Below, piece by piece: positions 1 to 8,796 of a stretch of 64,000 nucleotides of DNA. The stretch spans positions 81,584-145,583 of the forward strand of contig NZ_QOHO01000013.1 of the NCBI RefSeq assembly GCF_003432035.1, read 5' to 3'. The position numbers were made by a program, and so were the translations under genes. This stretch comes from Lacrimispora amygdalina (lineage in GTDB: Bacteria > Bacillota > Clostridia > Lachnospirales > Lachnospiraceae). The notes under the pieces were generated by a model. That model saw nothing but the letters and a program-made list of their open reading frames with translations. It was not told the DNA's origin and searched no databases. Numbering within the stretch: position 1 is the first letter of the stretch; each line of letters opens with the position of its first letter.

Positions 1-1
1 T

Positions 2-85
2 CTCATACAAAGTGTATTGGGAGCCGGAACCAGAATGACGATACACATTCCGGCTGTTATAAAAGAGCAAAATGAAATAAAGTAA
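2..85 (+). CDS. Sensor histidine kinase, C-terminal end only (cut by window edge)
   Basis: The first bases read in frame as LIQSVLGAGTRMTIHIP followed by about ten residues and a TAA stop. The G-x-G-T-x-x-x-I-x-IP pattern is the last strand of a histidine-kinase ATPase domain, as at the end of YesM/LytS-type sensor kinases. Only about 27 residues are present, so the subfamily is uncertain. It precedes a sugar-binding protein and two permeases, the order usual in Lachnospiraceae loci where a two-component system controls the importer. That regulatory link is inference. Confidence 0.55.
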   Translation, partial: LIQSVLGAGTRMTIHIPAVIKEQNEIK

Positions 86-96
86 AGATGAATTAT

Positions 97-133
97 GTCC
101 GGCCGGTACGAAAAATGCCCGCCGGACTTTTTT
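97..133 (+). terminator. Rho-independent terminator after the kinase fragment
   Basis: GTCCGGC (97-103) pairs with GCCGGAC (121-127) and is followed directly by six T residues. It separates the kinase fragment from the sugar importer operon. Confidence 0.85.
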
Positions 134-178
134 AATCAATGTGATTAATATTTTAAACATTTTCATTAAATTAGTGTG

Positions 179-207
179 TATAAACCAAAACAATAAATTG
201 TTATAAT
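179..207 (+). promoter_or_regulatory. Possible promoter of the first sugar importer operon
   Basis: A perfect -10 hexamer TATAAT lies at 202-207 with an A+T-rich upstream stretch. The hexamer 17 bp upstream (TATAAA) is a poor -35, which would fit an activator-dependent promoter. The rest of 134-301 shows nothing else recognisable. Confidence 0.35.
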
Positions 208-301
208 TATGAACAGAAATCAGCGCTGATGGGGAATGAAAAGTAATAATGGCAACTATTAAGGTATTTTGCCGCTTTATGGTGGCAGATTGGAGAGGGC
301 T

Positions 302-1663
302 ATGAAAAAAAGACAAATCGGAATGTTGTTATGCGCGGCGGCAGCTGCCATTGCTTTAACAGGCTGCGGCAGTGGTAAAACCAAAACAGAGGACACCAGG
401 GCAGGTCAGGAAAGCAGTAAAGAAACCGGCAAGGAAAGCAGCCAGGCTGCAGCAGGCGGCGATGTGGTAATCAAAGTATTTTCCAACTTACCAGACCGTA
501 CCAGCGGTCAGGGACTCATTGAGCAGATGCTGTTTGACCAGTACATGGAGAAAAATCCCAATGTAAAAATCCAGGTGGAAGCGCTGGATGACGAAAGCTA
601 TAAAACCAAATTCAAAGCGTATGCTTCCGGTTCTGATATGCCGGATTTAGTAAATGCATGGGGGCAGCCGTCATTTCTTGATGAAGTAATTGATGCCGGA
701 CTTCTGGCAGAATTAAATCCTGCAGATTATAAGGATTATGGATTTATCCAAGGTGCCTTGGACGGATTCAGCAAGGATGGAAAATTATATGGACTTGCAA
801 GAAATACTGATGTAATGGCGTTTTATTATAACAAGTCCATGTTTGAAAAATATGGAGTAAAGGTTCCTGAGACCTATGATGATTTACTGGCAGCTGTCAA
901 CACTTTCAAGACAGCAGGCGTGATTCCGGTATCCATGGATGGTTCCGATAAATGGCCTCTTTCCATCTATATCAACGCTTTGTACCAGCAGTATAACGGC
1001 AGCACATCTTCCAAGGAAATCAGAGAGGCAGTAAAGACGGGGGATTATTCCAACGAAGCATGGACAAAGTCTCTGGATCAGCTGAAAAAATCCATTGATG
1101 CAGGCATTTTCCAGACCGGATTTGAGACAACCGATTATGCCACCAGCATGAATTTATTCACCAATGGCCAGGCTGCCATGTATTACATGGGAAGCTGGGA
1201 AATGTCCATGGCAACCAATGAAAATATTCCGGAAGAGATCAGAAATAACATCGGCGTATTCAATATGCCGGCAGTAGAAGGCGGAAAAGGCACAAAAACC
1301 GATCTTACGGCATGGAATGGCGGCGGTCATGCAGTGACAGCCAATTCCAAGGTGAAGGCGGAAGCCATCAAGCTGTTAAATTATATGTACCAGCCTGAAA
1401 ACTGGTCCAAGCTTTGCTGGGAAAAGGGAGTATGTATGTCAGCCCAGAATTTCTCACAGTATTTAACAGGCAAAGAAACCGCGCTGCAGCTGGAGTTTGT
1501 AGACAAGGTAAATCACGCAACAAGCATTTCCGGAGTTACCTTTAATGATCTGGGAACCAACCAGTATAAAACAGTCAGTGAGGATGCCTCTGTTGAATTT
1601 GCAATCGGTCAGCTTACAGCAAAGGATTTTACGGATAAACTGGCAGGTGCAATGAAGAAATAG
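302..1663 (+). CDS. Sugar ABC transporter substrate-binding lipoprotein
   Basis: Extracellular solute-binding protein of family 1 (MalE/UgpB-like), expected to be anchored to the outer face of the membrane and to deliver an oligosaccharide to the two permeases downstream. The start at 302 is preferred over an upstream in-frame ATG at 269 because it follows a GGAGAGG ribosome site and gives a clean lipoprotein signal (MKKRQIG, hydrophobic stretch, LTGC with Cys22). A Ser/Lys/Glu-rich linker covers about residues 23-55, then the binding domain. The length of 453 residues is normal for the family. No ATPase is encoded nearby, so a shared MsmK-type ATPase is presumably used. Substrate unknown; the GH30 enzyme in the same operon suggests a beta-glucoside or related oligosaccharide. 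Confidence 0.93.
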   Translation: MKKRQIGMLLCAAAAAIALTGCGSGKTKTEDTRAGQESSKETGKESSQAAAGGDVVIKVFSNLPDRTSGQGLIEQMLFDQYMEKNPNVKIQVEALDDESYKTKFKAYASGSDMPDLVNAWGQPSFLDEVIDAGLLAELNPADYKDYGFIQGALDGFSKDGKLYGLARNTDVMAFYYNKSMFEKYGVKVPETYDDLLAAVNTFKTAGVIPVSMDGSDKWPLSIYINALYQQYNGSTSSKEIREAVKTGDYSNEAWTKSLDQLKKSIDAGIFQTGFETTDYATSMNLFTNGQAAMYYMGSWEMSMATNENIPEEIRNNIGVFNMPAVEGGKGTKTDLTAWNGGGHAVTANSKVKAEAIKLLNYMYQPENWSKLCWEKGVCMSAQNFSQYLTGKETALQLEFVDKVNHATSISGVTFNDLGTNQYKTVSEDASVEFAIGQLTAKDFTDKLAGAMKK

Positions 1664-1732
1664 AACTTAGATTTTCACATAAGGGGGCTGCAGCAACAGC
1701 TCCCTTTGTCTTACAAAAAGTGAGGAAAAAAT

Positions 1733-2605
1733 ATGCATAAATTATACAGCAATAAGAAAGTCATCTTTTCCTTGATGGCTCCCGGGCTCTTTGTATTTAC
1801 AGCTGCCATCCTGGCGCCCATTCTTTTAAGTGTGTATTATGGTTTTACTGACTACTCAGGAATCGGGAAAAGCAGTTTCATCGGACTGGAAAACTACAAA
1901 ACCCTGTTTCAGGATTCCGTATTCTGGACAGCGCTCCGAAATTCCCTGTTTTTAGCTATCGGCTTCATCTGTATCCAGCATCCGCTTGCCATGCTGACTG
2001 CCATTAAGTTAGATAAACTTCAGGGAAAGGCAGAAGGACTGTTTCGCTGTATTTTCTTTATCCCTAATGTAATTTCTGTTGCAGTGATCGCGTACCTGTG
2101 GAAATTTATCTATAATCCCAACTTCGGTCTGGTGGCAAAGGTGTTAAAGAACTTAGGATTTACGGGTCAGCTCAATCTCTTAGGCTCCGGCAATGCAATC
2201 TGGTCAGTTCTGGTGGTCTTAATCTGGCACGGGTTTGGCTGGGGAATGCTGATTTATTATACAGGCGTTAAAAATATAGATCCGGTTATGTATGAAGCAG
2301 CCTCCATTGACGGGGCAAATGGAAGGGACATTTTCTTTCATATAACTCTGCCTTTAATGAAGCCGGTCATTCAGGTGAATGTGACCATGGCGGTAATTGC
2401 AGCTTTAAAACAGATGGAGACCGTATATTTACTCACAGCAGGAGGTCCCGGCAACGAAACCCAGTTTATGGCAAGCTACTTATACAAACAGGCGTTTCAG
2501 TCATATAAATACGGTTACGGCAATTCCATCAGTGTGATGTTTATTCTGATCTGCCTGATATCTACTGTTGCATTAAACCGTATATTTGCAGAGAGAGGGG
2601 AATAG
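1733..2605 (+). CDS. Sugar ABC transporter permease (MalF/UgpA type)
   Basis: Integral membrane subunit of a carbohydrate importer with six predicted membrane segments. The EAA loop EAASIDGANGRDIFFHITLP, which docks on the ATPase, is clearly visible about residues 186-205. The start follows a GAGG ribosome site. It lies 69 bp after the binding-protein gene and 5 bp before the second permease, so the three are one operon. 290 residues is typical. Confidence 0.95.
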   Translation: MHKLYSNKKVIFSLMAPGLFVFTAAILAPILLSVYYGFTDYSGIGKSSFIGLENYKTLFQDSVFWTALRNSLFLAIGFICIQHPLAMLTAIKLDKLQGKAEGLFRCIFFIPNVISVAVIAYLWKFIYNPNFGLVAKVLKNLGFTGQLNLLGSGNAIWSVLVVLIWHGFGWGMLIYYTGVKNIDPVMYEAASIDGANGRDIFFHITLPLMKPVIQVNVTMAVIAALKQMETVYLLTAGGPGNETQFMASYLYKQAFQSYKYGYGNSISVMFILICLISTVALNRIFAERGE

Positions 2606-2610
2606 AACAT

Positions 2611-3459
2611 ATGGAAAAATCAGCGATAGCAACCAGAAATAATCCGGGAAGAGTGCTGACCATTGCTGTCATGACGATCATAGCCGGAATACAGATGTTT
2701 CCGTTAATCTGGCTGATTGACTTTTCTCTTTGCAACAGCAATGAACTGTTTACAAATGGAATACTGGTATGGCCGAAAAAGATCCAGTGGGTGAATTATT
2801 TCCTCGCATTTACAAATGGGAATTTTCTGCATTATTTAAAAAACAGCCTGTTAATTAATACTCTTGCGGTGGTTCTTGTTCTGATCATCTCTATCATGGC
2901 GGCATTTGCCTGCAGCAGAATGGAATGGAAACTAAAACAGGCTGCCTCCATTCTTATGGTTATGGGTATGATGATCCCGGTTCATGCAACCCTGCTTCCC
3001 AATTACGTGATTTACGACAAGCTGGGCATTACAGATACCATATGGGCTCTGCTCATTCCTTACGTGGCATTTTCCCTGCCACAGGGCTTTTTCCTCACTA
3101 CCAGCTTTATGAGCTCGATTCCAAAGGAATTAGAGGAGGCCGCTTTGATTGACGGGTGTGGAATTTACCGCATCCTGACCATCATTATTTTTCCGCTTAT
3201 GAAATCCTCAATCGTTACAGTTTCAATTATGACCTATTTAAACAACTGGAATGAATTTATGCTGGCAATTACCTATTTAAGCAGTAAGAAATGGAAGACG
3301 CTTCCCTTTGCTATTCTTGAGTTTACAGGGCAGTATTCCTCTAACTATGCAGTTCAGTTTGCAGTAATGGCATTGTCTGCAGCGCCTGCTTTAATCATTT
3401 ACATTATTTTGAATAAGCATATTACAAAAGGGGTAGCACTTGGAGCAGTCAAGGGCTGA
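2611..3459 (+). CDS. Sugar ABC transporter permease (MalG/UgpE type)
   Basis: Second permease of the importer, 282 residues with six predicted membrane helices. The EAA loop reads EEAALIDGCGIYRILTIIIFP, and the C-terminal GAVKG is the usual ending of MalG-like subunits. It starts 5 bp after the first permease behind a GAGGGGAA site. The 17-bp gap to the GH30 gene shows co-transcription. Confidence 0.95.
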   Translation: MEKSAIATRNNPGRVLTIAVMTIIAGIQMFPLIWLIDFSLCNSNELFTNGILVWPKKIQWVNYFLAFTNGNFLHYLKNSLLINTLAVVLVLIISIMAAFACSRMEWKLKQAASILMVMGMMIPVHATLLPNYVIYDKLGITDTIWALLIPYVAFSLPQGFFLTTSFMSSIPKELEEAALIDGCGIYRILTIIIFPLMKSSIVTVSIMTYLNNWNEFMLAITYLSSKKWKTLPFAILEFTGQYSSNYAVQFAVMALSAAPALIIYIILNKHITKGVALGAVKG

Positions 3460-3476
3460 GAAAAGGAGGTATCGCA

Positions 3477-4814
3477 TTGAACATACGTCAGTATCTGACT
3501 TTCGGAGATTCAAAGCTTTTCAGGGAAGAAACGGAGGGTGAATTCCTTCCTGATGACGGAACGGAAAATGAGGTTATTAATCTTTATCCTCACATGCGTT
3601 ATCAGACAATGGAAGGGTTTGGAGGCGCATTTACCGATGCAGCAGGATTTGTATTTTCAAAAATGAGCAATGAGCAGCAGGATGAGCTGCTTCGAATGTA
3701 TTTTTCACCAGAGCAGATGAATTACCGCATGGTCCGTATTCCCATAGACAGCTGTGATTTTTCTACCCATATGTACACAGCAGATGATGATAAAGAGGAT
3801 ACGGAATTTCTCAATTTCAGCTTTCAGGATGTGGAAGCGTATCTGCTGCCTCTTTTGGACAGGGCAGAAGCATACTGTAAACGGAAACTGCCGATTATGC
3901 TTTCCCCCTGGTCTCCTCCCGCTTATATGAAAACCAATCATAACCGGAAAGAAGGCGGAAACTTAAAGAAAGAATATTACAGCCTCTGGGCCAGATATTT
4001 ATGCCGTTATATCAAGGAGTATACGGACAGAGGTTATCACATTCAGAGGCTTTCCATACAAAATGAACCCAAAGCGGTACAGCCGTGGGACTCCTGTGTT
4101 TACTCTGCCGGGGATGAACAGACTTTTATCAGAGACTTTCTGGTGCCTGAGATGAAAAAAAATAATTTAAGCCATATAGAATTGTTTATATGGGATCACA
4201 ATAAAGAACGGGCCTTTGAACGGGCCTGTGACGTGATGAGTGACCAGACGGAAGAACTGGTTGCAGGCGTGGCGTTTCACTGGTACAGCGGAGATCATTT
4301 TGATGCCCTGTCGCTGATTTTGGAAAAATTCCCGGATAAAAAGCTGATCTTATCAGAAAGCTGCCTGGAGTTTTCCAGGTTCGGTAAGGATGACCAGACC
4401 GTCAATGCCGGAAGGCTGGCTCATGATATGATTGGTAATTTAAATCACGGAATGAGCGGATTTTACGACTGGAACATTCTGCTTGACGAAAAAGGGGGGC
4501 CCAATCATACCGGAAATTACTGTGACGCCCCATTCCTTTATCATGGAGAGACTAAAAAACTGGAAGAGAGGTTTGTTCTCCGGTATTACTGGCATTTTAC
4601 CCATTTTATTCAGCCTGGAGCAGTGAGAATTGCCGCTACCTGCTATACATCTTTCCTTGATGTGACGGCATGGGAAAACCCGGATCATTCCATTGCCGTA
4701 ATCATTCTAAACAGAAGCAGCAGTGATCTGCCCTATGTCCTTCGAATATCAGGGAGGCTGGTAAAATTTACGGCTAAAGCCTCTTCCATTATAACTGCAG
4801 TAATAAAAGAATAG
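3477..4814 (+). CDS. Glycoside hydrolase family 30 (glucosylceramidase-like)
   Basis: GH30 TIM-barrel glycosidase with 445 residues. The family opening GFGGAFTDAA is near residue 50. The acid/base Glu197 lies in SIQNEP and the nucleophile Glu294 in LILSES, both as in GH30. There is no signal peptide, so it acts in the cytoplasm on imported oligosaccharides. The start is a TTG codon behind an ideal AAAGGAGG site; no ATG fits. It is the last gene of the importer operon. GH30 includes beta-glucosidases, beta-xylosidases and beta-1,6-glucanases; sequence alone does not settle the substrate. Confidence 0.9.
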   Translation: MNIRQYLTFGDSKLFREETEGEFLPDDGTENEVINLYPHMRYQTMEGFGGAFTDAAGFVFSKMSNEQQDELLRMYFSPEQMNYRMVRIPIDSCDFSTHMYTADDDKEDTEFLNFSFQDVEAYLLPLLDRAEAYCKRKLPIMLSPWSPPAYMKTNHNRKEGGNLKKEYYSLWARYLCRYIKEYTDRGYHIQRLSIQNEPKAVQPWDSCVYSAGDEQTFIRDFLVPEMKKNNLSHIELFIWDHNKERAFERACDVMSDQTEELVAGVAFHWYSGDHFDALSLILEKFPDKKLILSESCLEFSRFGKDDQTVNAGRLAHDMIGNLNHGMSGFYDWNILLDEKGGPNHTGNYCDAPFLYHGETKKLEERFVLRYYWHFTHFIQPGAVRIAATCYTSFLDVTAWENPDHSIAVIILNRSSSDLPYVLRISGRLVKFTAKASSIITAVIKE

Positions 4815-4842
4815 AAGAATCGGATTAAGTTTCCGATTCTTC
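4814..4842. terminator. Bidirectional terminator between convergent genes
   Basis: GAAGAATCGGA (4814-4824) pairs with TCCGATTCTTC (4832-4842), a perfect 11-bp stem at the end of the GH30 gene that overlaps the last codons of the opposing gene. The T-tract is weak on both sides. Confidence 0.6.
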
Positions 4843-5259
4843 ATTAAATAATGTCTGTTCGATTATAATGACCGCATCAGCGATACAATCATTGCAGGGA
4901 CGAAGAACTTTGCCGGTTTCAACCCCTTTTAAATCTTTACAAACAACACTCCCATTCTGTTCTTTAAATCTTGCCAGACATGCTCTGGAGGCCTCATAAG
5001 AAGCTCTCTTGGAGTTCGGTTTATCAAGCTGTGCTGTGCTGTTTTTTAAGCCGGATAAAACGGCAGCAGCACCGATGGCACCGCATGTCCCCTCCATTCC
5101 TCCCATTCCAAGTCCCATGCCTTCCGTGAAACGGAACATGGTTGCTTCTTCCACACCGGTTTTGTCGCAGAATACGCAGGAAACAGCCTGTGCACAATTA
5201 TAACCGTCTGTGTGTTTTTCCAGAGCCTTCTTTGCTCTGTCAGTAATTGGTTCTGACAT
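4825..5259 (-). CDS. C_GCAxxG_C_C family redox-active protein
   Basis: Small cytoplasmic protein of 144 residues in the C_GCAxxG_C_C family. Cysteines lie in YNCAQAV (near residue 20), GTCGAIGAA (about 60), a SRACLARF segment, VVCKDL and the C-terminal RPCNDCIADA. A glycine-rich GMGLGMGGMEG segment precedes the CGA motif, as is typical. The family is thought to be redox active, possibly holding a metal or Fe-S centre; no precise function is established. The start follows an AGGAGG site. It stands alone on the minus strand. Confidence 0.85.
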   Translation of the reverse strand: MSEPITDRAKKALEKHTDGYNCAQAVSCVFCDKTGVEEATMFRFTEGMGLGMGGMEGTCGAIGAAAVLSGLKNSTAQLDKPNSKRASYEASRACLARFKEQNGSVVCKDLKGVETGKVLRPCNDCIADAVIIIEQTLFNEESET

Positions 5260-5301
5260 GTGTCATTCCTCCTGATGAATTATAAAAAATAATTTTCCCG
5301 G

Positions 5302-6078
5302 TCACGAACTCTGCCGGGAAGAAAAAAGATGAAATTTTCCAAAGATAACATGAAAGATAAATCCTCCCAGGCAGGTTACTGTCAGATAGAGGGTATTCCC
5401 TATGGAAATTCCATATTTTATGGCGATATCATGAAAGACAATCTGTGCAGATGGATAATAGGGTGAGATATAAAACATATCCGCCTGACCCAAAGGTTTT
5501 GCAGTCCGGTTAATCACCGATGCTACAATACAACAGATAAAAAATAAAGGCAGTGTCCTTACAAATCCTCTCAAGGTGGTATCAGAACAGCGGGAAAAGG
5601 CAATTACCAGACCGATATAAATCAGCAGCAGGTGCCAGATCAGTCCGTGAAGAGTCAGTACCCAGTAAGGATGAAATAATCCTGACGGTTCAGCCAGTGC
5701 CATAATTCCTCCAAGAAGGTTAAAATCCTGCATAAAAGTATAGAGCACCGTCTTTTTTCCCGCAGAAGGCACAAATGGCAGCACCAGACAGAAATACATA
5801 GGAAGGCTGCACAGCTGAAATGGGAAATACCACCAGTTGTAAGTCTGGTCATTCACCACATAATATAAGAATAACTGTTTATAGCATTCCGAGGCTGCAA
5901 GTACAATGCCGCAGAGAAATAAAAGTCCGGGTATCTGGTTGTTCTTAATTTTTCTTGTGGTGTAATAGGACAGAAAAACTACGAAAATGAGCCCTGCAGA
6001 GACAAAAAAAAGGTGAAAAAACGAGTAGGGGGCAGGCGGAGTCATAGGCCATGCCGTTTTTATAAGGATATCCTTCAT
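5302..6078 (-). CDS. YwaF-like (TIGR02206) integral membrane protein
   Basis: Polytopic membrane protein of 258 residues with about seven hydrophobic segments and the family-type stretches LCSLPMYFCLVLPF and HGLIWHLLLIYIG. It resembles the YwaF/TIGR02206 family, whose function is unknown. The start at 6078 is chosen because it follows an AAAGGGA site; an upstream ATG at 6144 lacks one and would add a non-homologous tail. It lies 42 bp downstream of the preceding minus-strand gene's start side, so it would be transcribed ahead of the C_GCAxxG_C_C gene. Confidence 0.7.
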   Translation of the reverse strand: MKDILIKTAWPMTPPAPYSFFHLFFVSAGLIFVVFLSYYTTRKIKNNQIPGLLFLCGIVLAASECYKQLFLYYVVNDQTYNWWYFPFQLCSLPMYFCLVLPFVPSAGKKTVLYTFMQDFNLLGGIMALAEPSGLFHPYWVLTLHGLIWHLLLIYIGLVIAFSRCSDTTLRGFVRTLPLFFICCIVASVINRTAKPLGQADMFYISPYYPSAQIVFHDIAIKYGISIGNTLYLTVTCLGGFIFHVIFGKFHLFSSRQSS

Positions 6079-6173
6079 ATCGGTTCCCTTTCTTCCCTGA
6101 TTATCAATCAGGTATATTATAATGGATGGCAAAAAAACATGCAAGGCAATTGAACAATCTTCCTTCTAAGTAC

Positions 6174-6201
6174 TTGATTAATTCCGAAAATGCTATATAA
6201 T
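6174..6201 (+). promoter_or_regulatory. Sigma-A-type promoter of the amino-acid importer operon
   Basis: TTGATT (6174-6179) and TATAAT (6196-6201) are separated by 16 bp, 58 bp upstream of the binding-protein start codon. Confidence 0.65.
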
Positions 6202-6259
6202 GTATAACTGATACTTATTTTATAATTATGCAGATTTGTGTATAAGAGGAGGAATCATT

Positions 6260-7099
6260 ATGAAGAAAAATAAAATTGCAGTAGCAGTAGCATTATGTAT
6301 GGCAGCAGTATTAACTGCATGCGGCGGGACAGCAAAAACAGAGACGACAAAAGCAGCAGGAGCTGAGACAACTAAAGCAGGAGCTGAAACAACAAAAGCT
6401 GGAGCCGAGACAACAAAAGCAGCAGAAAGCTCAGCAGCAGGCGGTAAGCTGGTTATGGTAACCAACGCAGAGTTCCCTCCTTACGAATATCATGATAATA
6501 ATGATATCGTAGGTATTGATGCAGACATTGCAAAAGCCATTGCTGATAAGATGGGCATGGAACTGGAGATTCAGGATATGGCATTTGATTCCCTGATTCC
6601 TGCTGTTCAGTCCGGCAAAGCAGATTTTACTGCAGCTGGTATGACTGTAAACGAAGACCGTAAGAAAAACGTGGACTTTACTGATACCTATGCACAGGCA
6701 GCCCAGGTTATTATTGTAAAAGAAGGCAGTGAGATCAAGGCTCCGGCAGATTTAGACGGAAAGAAGATCGGCGTTCAGACCGGAACAACCGGAGATATAT
6801 ATGCAGGTGACATTAAGGATGCCAATATCCAGCGTTTTAACAAGGGAATGGAAGCAGTTATGGCTCTCACCCAGGGAAAAGTGGATGCGGTTGTAATTGA
6901 CCGTGAACCAGCAAAAGTATTTGTAAAAGAGAATGCAGGCTTAAAGATTCTTGATGAAGCATTTACAGAAGAAGAATATGCAATTGCTGTTAAAAAAGGA
7001 AATACTGAACTGTTAGAGAAGATGAATGCTGCAATCAAGGAATTAAAAGATTCCGGCGAACTTCAGAAGATTGTGGATAAATACATCACAGCAGAATAA
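6260..7099 (+). CDS. Polar amino-acid ABC transporter substrate-binding lipoprotein
   Basis: Family 3 solute-binding protein of 279 residues, surface-anchored, which feeds amino acids to the permease and ATPase that follow. A lipoprotein signal ends at VLTAC with Cys21. The linker is made of repeated ETTKAGA heptads, then the domain begins with LVMVTNAEFPPYEY and contains the family motif GIDADIAKAIADKMG. A VIDREPAKVFV segment lies near the hinge. The start follows AGAGGAGG; an upstream ATG at 6236 overlaps that site and is rejected. First gene of a three-gene operon. The specific amino acid cannot be read from sequence. Confidence 0.95.
   Translation: MKKNKIAVAVALCMAAVLTACGGTAKTETTKAAGAETTKAGAETTKAGAETTKAAESSAAGGKLVMVTNAEFPPYEYHDNNDIVGIDADIAKAIADKMGMELEIQDMAFDSLIPAVQSGKADFTAAGMTVNEDRKKNVDFTDTYAQAAQVIIVKEGSEIKAPADLDGKKIGVQTGTTGDIYAGDIKDANIQRFNKGMEAVMALTQGKVDAVVIDREPAKVFVKENAGLKILDEAFTEEEYAIAVKKGNTELLEKMNAAIKELKDSGELQKIVDKYITAE
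6341..6427 (+). repeat. In-frame tandem repeat encoding the lipoprotein linker
   Basis: Four units of 21-24 bp (6341-6364, 6365-6385, 6386-6406, 6407-6427) encode ETTKAAGA, ETTKAGA, ETTKAGA and ETTKAAE. Units differ at silent positions. They form the flexible linker between the lipid anchor and the binding domain. Confidence 0.85.
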
Positions 7100-7117
7100 G
7101 AATAAAGGAAGAGTGCC

Positions 7118-7810
7118 ATGTGGGAAAAGCTAAGAGATGATTTCTATCAGAATTTTATCGTAGACGACCGTTGGAAATACATTACCGATGGATTGCAGAA
7201 TACGCTGAAAATTACGTTTTTTGCAGTCTTAATCGGAATATTGCTGGGATTTTTAGTTGCAGTGATCCGGTCTACTTATGAAAATACACATAAGCTGAAG
7301 GTACTGAACTGGATCTGCGGGGTTTATCTTACGGTAATCCGCGGAACACCGGTAGTAGTTCAGCTCATGATCATGTATTTTGTGATCTTTTCCTTTCATG
7401 ATCCGGGACAGGTATTTACTGCGGTTGTAGCATTCGGAATCAACTCCGGTGCCTACGTGGCTGAAATCTTCCGAAGCGGTATCAGCAGCATTGAAAAGGG
7501 GCAGTTTGAAGCAGGAAGGAGTCTGGGCTTTAACTATGCCCAGACCATGTGGTTTATTATCATGCCCCAGGCATTTAAAAATGTAGTTCCGACTCTGGCC
7601 AATGAGTTTATCGTGTTGTTGAAGGAAACCTCGGTTGCAGGTTACATAGGGCTGCAGGATTTGACGAAAGGCGGAGATATCATTAAGAGCCGCACCTATT
7701 CTGCGTTTATGCCTCTGATCGCAGTGGCTGTCATTTATCTGGTTATGGTTATGGTGTTTTCACAGCTGGTAAAGGTACTGGAGAGGAGGCTGCAGAGAAG
7801 TGAGCATTGA
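7118..7810 (+). CDS. Polar amino-acid ABC transporter permease (HisMQ/GlnP type)
   Basis: Membrane subunit of 230 residues with about five helices. The EAA loop [20 protein letters not shown] and the preceding [14 protein letters not shown] are characteristic of the His/Glu/Gln/Arg/opine family. It starts 18 bp after the binding-protein gene behind AAGGAAGAG and overlaps the ATPase gene by 11 bp. Confidence 0.95.
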   Translation: MWEKLRDDFYQNFIVDDRWKYITDGLQNTLKITFFAVLIGILLGFLVAVIRSTYENTHKLKVLNWICGVYLTVIRGTPVVVQLMIMYFVIFSFHDPGQVFTAVVAFGINSGAYVAEIFRSGISSIEKGQFEAGRSLGFNYAQTMWFIIMPQAFKNVVPTLANEFIVLLKETSVAGYIGLQDLTKGGDIIKSRTYSAFMPLIAVAVIYLVMVMVFSQLVKVLERRLQRSEH

Positions 7811-8549
7811 TAACATGGAAAAACCTCTGATTCAGGTACAGAATCTGGGAAAAAAATTCGGTGAGATGGAAGTATTAAAAGACATTTCCGTTGATATTTA
7901 CAAGGGAGATGTGGTTTGTGTCATCGGACCCTCCGGTTCGGGAAAAAGCACATTTTTACGCTGCTTAAACAGGCTGGAAGAGCCCAGTGGCGGTCATATT
8001 CTTTTTGAAGGCGCGGATATCGTGGACAAGAAAACCGATATTGACAAGCACCGCCAGAAAATGGGTATGGTTTTCCAGCAGTTTAACTTATTCCCTCATA
8101 TGACAATTTTAAAGAATTTAACTATTGCACCGGTAAAATTGCAGGGAAAAAGTGAAAAAGAAGCAAAAGAACAGGCCATAAAGCTTCTTAATAAGGTAGG
8201 TCTGGCAGACCGGGCGGATGCATATCCCAATCAGCTTTCCGGCGGGCAAAAGCAAAGAATTGCCATAGTCCGTGCTTTGTGTATGAATCCGGATGTTATG
8301 CTGTTCGATGAACCGACTTCTGCACTTGACCCCGAGATGGTTGGAGAAGTGTTAACCGTTATGCGGGAACTGGCGGAAGAAAAGATGACCATGGTAGTGG
8401 TTACTCATGAGATGGGATTTGCCAGAGAGGTGGCAACCAGAGTCATGTTTATGGATGGCGGATATTTTCTGGAGGAGAACGAACCTGGAGAATTTTTTGC
8501 AAATCCAAAGAATGACAGACTGAAGCTGTTTTTAAGCAAGGTGCTTTAA
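7800..8549 (+). CDS. Polar amino-acid ABC transporter ATPase (GlnQ type)
   Basis: ATP-binding subunit of 249 residues. Walker [10 protein letters not shown] is at residues 43-51, followed by a Q-loop ([12 protein letters not shown]), the signature LSGGQKQR and Walker [14 protein letters not shown], with the family-typical GFAREV region after the H-loop. The start is a GTG overlapping the permease end, about 10 bp after GAGGAGG. An internal ATG at 7815 is an alternative. It energises import by the two preceding gene products. Confidence 0.96.
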   Translation: MSIDNMEKPLIQVQNLGKKFGEMEVLKDISVDIYKGDVVCVIGPSGSGKSTFLRCLNRLEEPSGGHILFEGADIVDKKTDIDKHRQKMGMVFQQFNLFPHMTILKNLTIAPVKLQGKSEKEAKEQAIKLLNKVGLADRADAYPNQLSGGQKQRIAIVRALCMNPDVMLFDEPTSALDPEMVGEVLTVMRELAEEKMTMVVVTHEMGFAREVATRVMFMDGGYFLEENEPGEFFANPKNDRLKLFLSKVL

Positions 8550-8560
8550 AAGAATAATAT

Positions 8561-8607
8561 GAAAAACCGGGGATCCTGTTACGTGATAGGAAGTTCCGGT
8601 TTTTCTG
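8561..8607 (+). terminator. Terminator of the amino-acid importer operon
   Basis: GAAAAACCGG (8561-8570) pairs with CCGGTTTTTC (8596-8605), followed by a T-rich stretch. The stem is symmetric and may serve the other strand as well. Confidence 0.8.
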
Positions 8608-8669
8608 ATTTTTTATAGTATATAAAATTCAATTTAAGATTAAAAAGGAATATGTTACCATAGAAATAT

Positions 8670-8744
8670 GGAACATTCGCGTTACAGGGTGGCTTCGCTA
8701 TCTCTTTAACAGGTCAACCCCTTGTGGGCGGCTGTTCCTTTTCT
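8670..8744 (+). ncRNA. Possible small structured RNA of unknown family
   Basis: In the gap between the importer and the GNAT pseudogene, GGAACA (8670-8675) can pair with TGTTCC (8733-8738), immediately followed by TTTTCT. Inside are GGTGGC-TTC-GCTATC, a hairpin that needs G-U pairs on the plus strand only, and AACAG...CTGTT closing a CCC/GGG hairpin. The wobble pairs and T-tail both favour plus-strand transcription. No clear promoter and no known family recognised. An alternative is a processed leader or remnant. Confidence 0.4.
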
Positions 8745-8796
8745 ATGTTCACTGTATCACGACTATTTTAACAAGACTGACTTTAGTCAATTTCGC

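Noticed and set aside
6341..6427. Tandem repeats that could suggest a CRISPR array
   Set aside because: They are in frame inside a lipoprotein gene, 21-24 bp, without unique spacers, and encode a linker.
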